This document shows positions 54,384 to 62,872 of a stretch of 64,000 bases of DNA, piece by piece. The DNA is taken from positions 1 to 64,000 of the forward strand of contig CAVTZY010000033.1 of assembly GCA_963739235.1 (NCBI GenBank), read 5' to 3'. The DNA comes from JAFNAG01 sp963739235 (GTDB taxonomy: Bacteria > Acidobacteriota > UBA6911). Positions within the stretch are counted from its first letter, which is position 1; every line of letters begins with the position of its first letter. The notes beneath the pieces were generated by a model. That model ran no database searches, was not told where the DNA came from, and worked only from the letters and a program-made list of their open reading frames with translations. Position numbers and translations under genes: made by a program.

Positions 54384-54685
54384 GCTGCGGGCTTTTGGAA
54401 GGCAAGCGGAATTGGCACGGGAAATCGAAAAGACCCACGGGGTAATTTATCGTGAATGGGCATCGCCTGGAGCGGAATGAAGCCAAGTTCCCTGAGCGCC
54501 TGATCAAGCGTTCCGCGTTCGAGGCAGCTAACGATAAAGAGTTCTGCGGCTTCAATCAGATTTGCTTTCGCCTCTGCAAGATTTTTCCCCTGCGTACTAA
54601 GATCCAGAGGAGGGCAGTAGGCAATGTACCACTTGCCCCGTTTCTTGATGTTCCCGAAGAGATGAAATTCAGCCCGGATTGTCAT
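54371..54685 (-). CDS. hicB: HicB-type antitoxin
   Basis: From the Met at 54685 (MTIRAEFHLFGNIKKRGKWY) the protein has 104 residues. It has the partial RNase H fold of HicB: WYIAYCPPLDLSTQGKNLAE, then AKANLIEAAELFIVSCLERG. The C-terminus is proline-rich (PVPIPLAFQKPA) with no clear DNA-binding domain. Two-domain HicB proteins usually end in a ribbon or helix motif, so this is a single-domain form. The frame upstream of 54685 is not native. Confidence 0.82.
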   Translation of the reverse strand: MTIRAEFHLFGNIKKRGKWYIAYCPPLDLSTQGKNLAEAKANLIEAAELFIVSCLERGTLDQALRELGFIPLQAMPIHDKLPRGSFRFPVPIPLAFQKPAACHA

Positions 54686-55117
54686 TTTGCTCTTTTGCCT
54701 CTTATCGCATAATACTCCCACAACTTTAGGGGCATCAGCAAAGACGGTTTGCAAGGGCCAAAAGTTTCAGAGATTTCAGGGAAGCGAGTTGGGTACTGAT
54801 TCATTTGCCCGACCTCAAGTTATGCCAAGCACAGTAACTCTGTCAAGCTCCACACATGATCCGCAATTCCAGCTTCCATTTCAGGGGTAACGCGCAGACT
54901 TCTGTGAACACGGCAGAAGTTGTAAAACGCAAAATGCAGGGCTATTGCATGCTTGAGGTTTTCTACCTTCTATCAACCAGGTGACAAAGCAGGGTATCCT
55001 GGGTGTTTCGTGGGCGATAGACTCCCTGCGGATGACATTCCACATAGGGTCTGGCCGCCGGCCGCATTCATGTGCCAATCTTATGTTCTCAATCCGAAAT
55101 GCTGTGCCCCAGATTGG
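54686..55117. other. Gene-free stretch with an isolated GTTATGC
   Basis: No ORF is supported. GTTATGC occurs at about 54823 and GCATAAT at about 54709, roughly where attC ends could lie, but the intervening sequence is not palindromic. The rest shows nothing clear. Confidence 0.35.
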
Positions 55118-58100
55118 TCAGCGCTGCTTGTTCTCTTTTACGATTGCCGCCAGATCGGATTTCGTCTTGGCCAACACTGCGAGCTGCTCGCCTGTGGGCG
55201 CGGATAAGGTGCCGGTCTGCGCGCCGGACATCGTGAACGCGCTCAGCAGCCCGCTCAGACGCTGACGCACTGGTTGCACGACGCCCGCGCCACCGCCCCT
55301 GGCGCCGCCCCGGCCGCCGCCGGAGGCCGCGAGCCGCTGCTCAAGCGCCTGCAGCCGTGCGGCCTCCGTGCCGGTAGCGGCAGTGCGCCGCGCCGCGAGA
55401 TCCTTCACGAGCGCCTCCACCTTTGCCTGCAGATCCATCACCTCGACCACAAACGCTTCACGTGCCTTGTGCTGCGCAAGCGTGACCGCCGACACCGGGT
55501 CGCCGCGCACTTCGAACGGGCGCGCCCCGGCCGCCACACCGTCCACTTCGAGTGTCACCTTGAACGTTCCGGGTGCGACGTGCGGCCCGCGCAGACCGAT
55601 GTCGTGCGCCGGAATCGGCAGGTGTAGCACGCCGGCTCGCGCCGCGCCGCCGCCACCGCCACCGCTGCCCTCTTCGCCTCCTTGGCCACCGCCGCCACGA
55701 CCCGTGGATGCGGGCGCCGGGTAGCGCAGATCCCAGTTTACCCGGTGAATGACGCCGGCCTCACCGGAACCCGTTACCTCGCGAATCACTTTCCCGGTCG
55801 GCCCGGTTACAATCAACTTGACCTTTTGCGCCGGCTGGCCAAGATGATACGTGAATGCTGCGCCCTCCGCAGGGTTCTCGGCGGCATAAAAGTAATGACC
55901 CATGTTCGAAATGTCTTCCCAATAGAGCATCAGCGTGGCGCGCGGCACATTGAAGAGGTGCGCACGCTCGGCTGCGATGGCGGGCGTCCACTCCGCAATC
56001 GGCGAGGCGTCGTCGAGAATCCAGACGCCGCGTCCGTGCGTGCCAAGAATCAGGTCCTTGGTGCGCGGATGTACGAGGATGTCGTCGTAGCGCGTTGTCG
56101 GCAGGTTCGCGGCGAACCGGCTCCAATGATCGCCGCTGTCATGAGTGACGAAGAGCGCGCGCTCGGTACCGGCGAACAACACGTTCGGTTTCCCCGGGAA
56201 CTCGGCGAGGCCGCGCACGGATGCGTCATCACCCGGCAGACCGTTCATCACCGCCTGCCACGTTTTACCGAAGTCCGTCGTGCGGAAGAGATATGGCTTG
56301 AAGTCGCCGTCGCGGTGCGCGTCAAACGACACAAACGCAGTGCCCTTGGAGGCCGATGACGCGACGATGTCGCCCACGAAGGTGCCGTCCTTCACGCCGC
56401 CGGTAGAGCGAATGGCGCCGCTCAGCTCGGTCCAGGTGGCGCCGCCGTCGGTAGTGAGTTGCACATTGCCGTCGTCCGTGCCCACCCAGAGGATCTTCGG
56501 GTCGAGAGGTGATTCGGCGAAGTTCGAGATTTTGCTGACGTTTTCGCCGTCGTTGCGCGACAACTTGATATCGCGGTTGGCCACGCCCATCATCATCAGC
56601 GGGTCGCGGTCGATCGAGCGCGTCAGATCCCTGGTCCTCGTCCAAGTGGATCCATGGTCCTTCGAGATGAAGAGCCGGTTGCCGCCAAGATAGACCGTGC
56701 CCGGTGTGTGGCGCGACGCCATGACGGGCGCATCCCAGTCGAAGCGATACGCGGGCTCGCCGCCGGGCGGACGTGGCGTGATTCCCACCGTATCGCCCGT
56801 GAGCGGATCGACCAGCGAGAGGTTGCCGCCGGACGACGATGAGTAAACTTTGCGCCAGTCGGCAATGTCGACGGCCTTGCCGGTGCCGTCGCTGTAACCG
56901 ATCTCGAGCCAATCCTGATCGAGGATGCCGAGCCAGTGGCGCGTGGCGCTTGGGCCCATCCACGAATGATTGTCCTGCAGGCCGGCATACACCCAATACG
57001 GATCGCGGTTGTCCACGGCGACGCGATAGACTTGTGACACCGGAATGTTGCCGTAGCGCATGAAAGTCTTGCCCATGTCGAAGCTCTCATTCAGCCCGCC
57101 GTCACCCACTACATAGATGTGGCTCGAGTTCGCCGGATCCACGCGCAGCACGTGATGGTCGGTTTTGAGGCCGAGGTCGTAGGTTGGGGACGTGGGCTCT
57201 TCAATGAAAGTGGCGCCGCCATCCTCGCTATGCACGATGCGAAGTGCCGGGCAGCCAGACGCGCTTGTCGTTGTTCGGATCGATCGTCGGTTTGCTGTAG
57301 TACATCGGCCGCGGGTTTGTGCGGCTCATCTGCTTCCAGGTGGCGCCCGCGTCTTCCGTGCGATACGTCCCGCCTGCGGTGGCGTGCTCAATCGTCGCGA
57401 TGAGCACATCCGGCTTTGACATCGCGATCGCCAGGCCGATGCGCCCCTTGTCGCCGGCCGGGACACCGTTTTCGAGCTTCTTCCACGTCGCGCCCGCGTC
57501 GGCGGTCTTGTAGATGGCGCTGCCGGGACCGCCGCCATTGAAGCCGAAGGCTTTGCGCAGCCGCTGATACGTGGCCGCATAGAGGACCTTCGAGTCGCGC
57601 GGATCCATCACGAGGTCCGTTGCGCCGGTGAAGGTATCGGCATAGAGAACTTTCACCCACGTGCGGCCCGCGTCGATGGTTTTGAACACGCCGCGTTCAG
57701 GATTCTCGGCCCAGAGGTTGCCGACCGCGGCGATGTAGGCGACGTTCGGATCGACGGGATCCAGCACGACGCGGCCAATCGACCGCGTTTCGTGCAATCC
57801 GAGATACGTCCATGCCTCGCCCCCGTCGGTTGAGCGGTACACGCCGCCGCCCCATGATGAGCTCTGCCGGTTATTTTGCTCGCCGGTGCCGGCCCAGATG
57901 ATCTGCGAATCGCCCGCGAAGATCGCGAGGGCGCCGAACGTGTTGTCTGGCTGCTTGCCGAAAATGTCCTTCCAGGTCACGCCCTTGTTCGTGGATTTCC
58001 AGAGGCCGCCGGAAGCCGCGGCGACGTACAGCACCGCGGGATTCTTCGGGTCGATCTGGATGTCGTGGAGACGCCCGCCCGTAACCGCCGGACCGATGTC

Positions 58101-58226
58101 GCGGAAATGCAGAGCGTCGAACGGCGAGCGCGCGGACTGTGCCTGTGTACGAGTTGGCGCGAGGGCGGCAAACGAGCCCATCGCGAGGAGTGTGAAGACT
58201 GCGGCAAGACGGGTGACACGACGCAT
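55118..58226 (-). pseudogene. VPS10/sortilin-like BNR propeller protein with one +1 frameshift
   Basis: The gene starts at ATG 58226 with a signal peptide (TRLAAVFTLLAMGSFAAL). The first 320 residues hold Asp-box repeats (STNKGVTWKD, STDGGEAWTY, TIDAGRTWVK). At RVWLPG one extra base (57245) stops the frame at 57228. The next frame resumes LRIVHSEDGGATF and runs through more blades (TTDFGKTWQA, TYRT type) to GTHGRGVWILDD. It then has a beta-sandwich (NWDLRYP), a glycine-rich linker (GRGGGGQGGEEGSGGGG) and a helical tail. The corrected protein has about 1035 residues. It is a homologue of the gene at 1-1386. Confidence 0.9.
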
Positions 58227-58513
58227 AACGGCAACCTCGACGGATGGTCCAAACAAGCGATTTTTGATGATCGGGCTCCGGCCGAGGGCCGGTCCAAATT
58301 CCGATATGGGCCCTAGATTTACTCTGGACAATCCCAGGGCCCAGGGCGAAACACGGCTGCGATTTTACTCCCAGACGACGTTGCAGAATATTCAATTCTC
58401 AGATCATGCCGCGTTCGGGATCATGCGGAGCATGGAGCATCGGCCCGATTTTGGGCCAGGCGCGAATGGCGCTTATTGAAAATCGCGAAATATTGTGAAA
58501 AAACGGAACAGCC

Positions 58514-58950
58514 CCCCACGGGCCGGGGCGCACCTGGTGACGCATGAAAAAATCATGTCCTGCGGGCAGAGGCCATCGGTATCGGTATCGGTATCGCAAT
58601 CGCAATCGGCTTTTGCCCACGAGTAAGACCGATTGCGACTGCGATTGCGATATCGATAGCGACCCCGACGTTGTGGGCTTTCTGCTGCTATTTTCGAGGC
58701 AGTCCCCCATGGGCCGGGGCGCACCTGGTGACGCATGAAAAGATCATGTCCTGCGGGCAGAGGCCATCGGTATCGGAATCGGTATCGCAATCGCAGTCGC
58801 GATCGCAATCGGCTTTTGCCCACGAGTAAGACCGATTGCGATCGCGATTGCGATCCCGATACCGATAGCGACCCCGACGTTGTGGGCTTTCTGCTGCTAT
58901 TTTCGAAACAGTCCCCCATGCGCCGGGGCGCACCCAATGACGCATGAAAA
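58514..58950. repeat. Tandem ATCG-hexamer palindromes with 35-bp motif
   Basis: Two tandem units of about 190-210 bp. Each starts with an inverted 35-bp motif (GGGGCGCACCTGGTGACGC), then CATGTCCTGCGGGCAGAGGC and a palindrome made of hexamers such as TATCGG, AATCGC and AGTCGC (58573-58669 and 58765-58875) around TTTTGCCCACGAGTAAGACC. It ends TTGTGGGCTTTCTGCTGCTA. A third motif copy closes the array at 58913-58945. No protein is supported. Confidence 0.85.
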
Positions 58951-59633
58951 CCAGGGTCAAAGCCGTCCGGGCTGAAGCCCGGACCCACTTGTTCGTGAGA
59001 TTATGTCGTGATTCCTAACGCATCGCAATTTTATGGCAAGTGGGGGCGGGCTTCAGCCCGCCCGGCGAGGTTATTTTCGGAACAGGAATTCGGGAGGCGG
59101 CCCCCCTGGGAACGCGGGCGTCCCGCCCGCAAATCCTTTGCGTCCTAACTGTCTCAAAGATGCGCGCGAGACGCGCGCGGTCCCAGGGCGGATCGTCACT
59201 ATAATTAGCGAAATTCAATAGATAAGGATTTCAATCGGGACTCTGAACGGGTCCGGCAGCAGAACCCGGCGCTTGAGCCCTGGGACCAGGAGTAGGGCAA
59301 GGAACGGATTGGTATGGGGTCGGACCACGATTATTTTTGGAGTAATTGGATTCATGTCGCGTCGGGCTGGTTAAACCAGGGCCGCCCCTTTCATCTTCTT
59401 CTAGCGGAGTCAACCTTCGGGTTCGAAAGTGAGTGGAAGTTGCTTCCATCCTTTTTGCTTTGGAGCCTTTTTGAAAGTCACAAACCACTCGGAGTTGTCG
59501 GGAGCGTGCACGACGCGTGCCCCTGCGGAGGAGATGACGGATTAGCAGGAACCCGGGAAAAGATCAAAGCGAAGGATCTTGCCTTCCGAGACTCAGCGAT
59601 AGGACTTTTCGGTTCTGAGAAGGATTTGATCTA
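58951..59633. other. Gene-free tract with GC palindromes
   Basis: It carries GTCCGGGCTGAAGCCCGGAC (58964-58984), GGGCGGGCTTCAGCCCGCCC (about 59045), GCGGGCGTCCCGCCCGC (59117) and GCGCGCGAGACGCGCGC (59161). From 59410 to 59546 a minus-strand frame reads like a protein tail (VVHAPDNSEWFVTFKKAP), probably a remnant. Confidence 0.5.
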
Positions 59634-59885
59634 TTCGGAACTCATTTCGAGAACCATGCCGATCATCATGTGCTCATTGCCGGCACCGCCTGTTCACTTG
59701 CCATGGAGGAAGCCGGTCTGGAGTTCAGGATGACCTGAAACCTCGATATCGTTTTGCGCGTGGAGGCTTTAGACGGCAATTTCGTGCAGGCATTCTGGGA
59801 TTTCATCCATGCCGGAAGGTATGAGCATCAACAGAAGCGCACGGGCAGGAAGCTCCTCTACCGCTTCCATGATGCTGAAGACTGA
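59634..59885 (+). pseudogene. Nucleotidyltransferase (AbiEii-like) relic
   Basis: The frame reads HVLIAGTACSLAMEEAGLEF, then RMT, a TGA at 59736-59738, then NLDIVLRVEALDGNFVQAF and the tail EHQQKRTGRKLLYRFHD before TGA at 59885. The opening motif and the D-x-D in NLDIVL are those of nucleotidyltransferase-like proteins used in AbiE-type toxin systems, where a Lys is expected at the stop. The protein is cut short, without the later domain. It is followed by two DUF4143 ATPases. Confidence 0.6.
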
Positions 59886-59960
59886 GCGACAGCACAAAGC
59901 AAAATGGTCAGGATTTGCTCCGCGAGTACTTGACATTTCTGTCGTCATTTGGCATGTTAA

Positions 59961-61136
59961 ATGACGATGACGGCGACAGATCGAAACTTCCGGACATCTC
60001 CGCCCGGGATTAAACGCATCCCGGATCTGCAGCGTTGGCTCAAGAGCAAATCCCACTTTCTTTTCGGACCGCGCCAGACGGGAAAAAGCTTTCTGATCCG
60101 ACATACGCTGCCGGACCACCGGGTCTACGATCTCCTCGACACCTCTGTCTTCCTCGCACTCAGCCAGAATCCCGGCCGCATCGCCGAAGAGGTAGGGCCG
60201 ACGGAGCGGATCGTGGTGATCGATGAGGTTCAGCGCTTGCCAGTGCTTCTTAACGAGGTCCACCGGCTCATCGAAGAACGCGGCCTGCGCTTCCTGCTGA
60301 CGGGATCGAGCGCGCGCAAGCTGCGGCGCGGAGGCGTGAATCTCCTGGGTGGCCGGGCGCGCACCAAATATCTTCATCCGCTGACCTGGAAGGAACTCGG
60401 CGGGCATTTCGATCTGGATCGCGCCCTGCAAAACGGCTTGCTGCCGTCGATCTACTTTTCCGACGACCCGGGCGCGGATTTGCGGGCATACGCAGGAACC
60501 TATCTTCAGCAGGAGATCGTGGCGGAAGGAGCCGTGCGCAATGTCCAGGCATTCTCGCGTTTTTTGCGGGTTGCCGCATTCTGCAACGGCCAAATCGTGA
60601 ACTTCACCAACGTGGGGAATGACGCGCAGGTTCCTCGCACCACCGTGAATGAGTATTTCGAAATCTTGAAGGATACCCTGATTCTCCATGAACTGCCGGC
60701 ATGGCGTGAATCCACAGTGCGCAAGCCGCTGGTCTCTTCGAAGTATTATCTCTTCGACGTCGGTGTTGCCGGCGCGATTCAAGGCAGGGCGTTCCGGAAA
60801 GGAACACCGGAATACGGCGAGGCTCTGGAGACATTCCTCCTGCATGAGTTGATCTCCTACCGGGACTATGGGAGCGAGGAACCGCTTTACTATTGGCGTT
60901 CCACCTCGGGATTCGAGGTCGACTTCATCCTCGCGGATCACACTGCGATTGAGGTCAAAGCCAAGACCAACATCACCGCCCGCGATCTCAAGTCGTTGAA
61001 GGCCCTTGCCGAAGAAGAAAAACTCAAGCGCTATGTCTGCGTTTGCCTTGAGCCCCGGCGCCGGATCGTGGATGGGATTCAAATTCTCCCAATCTTCGAT
61101 TTTCTGGAAGCTCTCTGGGGCGGCCAGTTTCGATGA
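59961..61136 (+). CDS. AAA ATPase with DUF4143 nuclease-like domain (first copy)
   Basis: A 391-residue protein with Walker A GPRQTGKSF and Walker B IVVIDEVQRLP, then sensor LLTGSSARKL. The C-terminal DUF4143 half has a winged-helix-like segment (DAQVPRTTVNEYFEILKDTL) and a PD-(D/E)xK-type core: FEVDFILADHTAIEVKAK. Such proteins are common in accessory DNA and their target is unresolved. The start at 59961 (ATGACGATG) has an in-frame alternative two codons on. The downstream relative shares the plan but not close sequence. Confidence 0.88.
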   Translation: MTMTATDRNFRTSPPGIKRIPDLQRWLKSKSHFLFGPRQTGKSFLIRHTLPDHRVYDLLDTSVFLALSQNPGRIAEEVGPTERIVVIDEVQRLPVLLNEVHRLIEERGLRFLLTGSSARKLRRGGVNLLGGRARTKYLHPLTWKELGGHFDLDRALQNGLLPSIYFSDDPGADLRAYAGTYLQQEIVAEGAVRNVQAFSRFLRVAAFCNGQIVNFTNVGNDAQVPRTTVNEYFEILKDTLILHELPAWRESTVRKPLVSSKYYLFDVGVAGAIQGRAFRKGTPEYGEALETFLLHELISYRDYGSEEPLYYWRSTSGFEVDFILADHTAIEVKAKTNITARDLKSLKALAEEEKLKRYVCVCLEPRRRIVDGIQILPIFDFLEALWGGQFR

Positions 61137-61140
61137 CAGG

Positions 61141-61222
61141 AAACCAGGGACGTCCCACACGTGCACCCAGTTTTCTCGCACATACCGCCAGAAAAAACTC
61201 GGTAAACGTGTGGGACGTTCCC
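61141..61222. repeat. REP-like palindrome, copy B
   Basis: GGGACGTCCCACACGTGCAC at the left pairs with GTAAACGTGTGGGACGTTCC at the right, around TTTTCTCG and CCGCCAGAAA. It is the same family as copy A at 52001-52081. It lies in the gap between the two DUF4143 genes. Confidence 0.75.
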
Positions 61223-61315
61223 GGGTAAGATGATCAACGGTGCCGAAGGCGTCAGGGAAATATCGTTATTATCATAGCAATTATTCCATGACATAGTATA
61301 ATTGCATGGAAACTT

Positions 61316-62494
61316 ATGATTGCTCGCTTAATAGCATCGCGACTTCGGGAGATGATTGGCCGCTTTCCGGCGGTGGTTCTGCTTGGTCCGCGCCAGGCCG
61401 GCAAGACTACCCTGGCAAGGGCGCTCGCGGACGAACTCGCCGACAAGGCTGTCTACCTGGATCTGGAACTGCCCTCGGACCGAGCCAAACTTTCCGATCC
61501 CGAACTCTACCTGTCGGCCCATGAGAATCAGTTGGTGATTCTCGATGAAATCCATCGTGCGCCGGGGATCTTTCAAGTCTTGAGGAGCGTCATCGACGGG
61601 CGACGCCGCAAAGGAAGCCGGGCCGGCGAGTTCCTGCTTCTCGGTTCGGCGTCCATGGACCTGCTCAAACAATCGGCGGAAAGTCTGGCAGGGAGAATTG
61701 CCTATCTGGAACTGCCACCGTTTACAGTGAGAGAAATCGAAACTCTCGGCACGAATGCGGTGGAACGGCTTTGGGTGCGCGGGGGGTTCCCGGACAGCTA
61801 CCTGGCACCGGATGATTCCGGCAGCTTTGATTGGCGCCTTGCGTTCATCCAGACTTATCTTGAACGCGACATTCCGGCCCTTGGGCCTCGTGTGCCGGCG
61901 GAGACCCTTCATCGCTTCTGGCAAATGCTGGCGCATAATCAAGGCCAATTACTCAACGCCGCGCGCCTCGCTGCCGGTCTTGGAGTCAGCGGGCAAACCG
62001 TGGCACGGTACCTCGACATCCTGGTGGATCTCCTGCTCGTGAGGCGAATCCAGCCTTGGACCCCCAACCTTTCGAAACGCCTCGTCCGCTCGCCCAAAGT
62101 CTATGTGCGCGACAGCGGAATCGTTCATGCGCTTCTTGGTATACCGGGGCACGAGCAATTGGTTGGCCACCCAATTGTCGGTCCAAGTTGGGAAGGCTTC
62201 GTGATCGAGAACCTTATCTCGGCCGCTCCTGCGGGCGCGAACCTATGGTTCTACCGCACATCTGCTGGAGCTGAGATCGATCTGCTGATGGAACTCGGGC
62301 CAAACAAGCTGTGGGCCGTAGAAGTGAAACGATCGCTCAGCAATCCGCACCCGACCAAGGGCTTCCATTTGGCCTGCGAGGACGTGAAGGCGACCCGCCG
62401 CCTGGTCGTGTATCCCGGGGAAGAGCAATATCGTATCGATCCATTAACAGAGGTTGTGTCCTTACCCGCCTTGCTGAAAACTGGTTACGAGTAA
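61316..62494 (+). CDS. AAA ATPase with DUF4143 nuclease-like domain (second copy)
   Basis: A 392-residue protein with Walker A GPRQAGKTT, Walker B LVILDEIHRAP and FLLLGSASMDLL. The middle carries a winged helix (LAAGLGVSGQTVARYLDILV), and the C-terminal nuclease-like core is AEIDLLMELGPNKLWAVEVK. It is arranged as in the first copy, 180 bp upstream. The ATG at 61316 is the best start. Divergent sequence argues for independent acquisition rather than a fresh duplication. Confidence 0.88.
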   Translation: MIARLIASRLREMIGRFPAVVLLGPRQAGKTTLARALADELADKAVYLDLELPSDRAKLSDPELYLSAHENQLVILDEIHRAPGIFQVLRSVIDGRRRKGSRAGEFLLLGSASMDLLKQSAESLAGRIAYLELPPFTVREIETLGTNAVERLWVRGGFPDSYLAPDDSGSFDWRLAFIQTYLERDIPALGPRVPAETLHRFWQMLAHNQGQLLNAARLAAGLGVSGQTVARYLDILVDLLLVRRIQPWTPNLSKRLVRSPKVYVRDSGIVHALLGIPGHEQLVGHPIVGPSWEGFVIENLISAAPAGANLWFYRTSAGAEIDLLMELGPNKLWAVEVKRSLSNPHPTKGFHLACEDVKATRRLVVYPGEEQYRIDPLTEVVSLPALLKTGYE

Positions 62495-62872
62495 GAACCG
62501 CCAAACAGTTGCCTGGTCCTGAATTTCTCAACCCTTCGGCGTCGTCTTTAACCAAAACCAATGCAGACGCCAAGGGGGCGCGAGCACGTCGAGAACCGCA
62601 TTGTGCGGATGTAGCGGAATCAGGTTTTCAGGTCAGTGGTCAAGGCAGGTGGCCTGATAATCACAGGCAAACTCTGGCGAGCCGGCCCGGAACTGGCATC
62701 CATTGAGCCTGCGCTGCCTGGAAACAGGGCGGATCTTCAATGGCTGGTGGCGCTGCTTCGATAACTACGTGCAAACCGTAGCGGCCGAAGCCGCGGTAAG
62801 CGAACCGGTGGAACAGCTGGGTTGATTTCGACGATCACAATCGCACGATTTAATTTTCCAGGCTTGGTCCCG
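62495..62872. other. Gap with a short coding remnant
   Basis: No full gene. Between about 62733 and 62825 a plus-strand frame reads IFNGWWRCFDNYVQTVAAEA and ends at TGA 62823-62825, possibly the tail of a lost protein. No repeats of the common families are seen here. Confidence 0.3.

Noticed and set aside
54709..54830. Third attC site after hicBA
   Set aside because: GCATAAT and GTTATGC are present at a suitable spacing, but the intervening sequence does not fold back and the start of the upstream cassette would need TGCTAAC, which is absent.
58544..58947. Arg/Tyr-rich repeat proteins read from the ATCG hexamers
   Set aside because: All frames of the palindrome give RYRY or SQSQ-like strings, without ribosome-binding sites. 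The signal is in the DNA palindrome, not in protein.
58514..58950. CRISPR array
   Set aside because: The units are about 200 bp, palindromic throughout and without unique spacers of regular size; no cas gene is present.
59314..59733. 139-codon plus-strand ORF MGSDHDYFW
   Set aside because: It runs in a different frame over the nucleotidyltransferase relic, whose conserved motifs show the real former frame.
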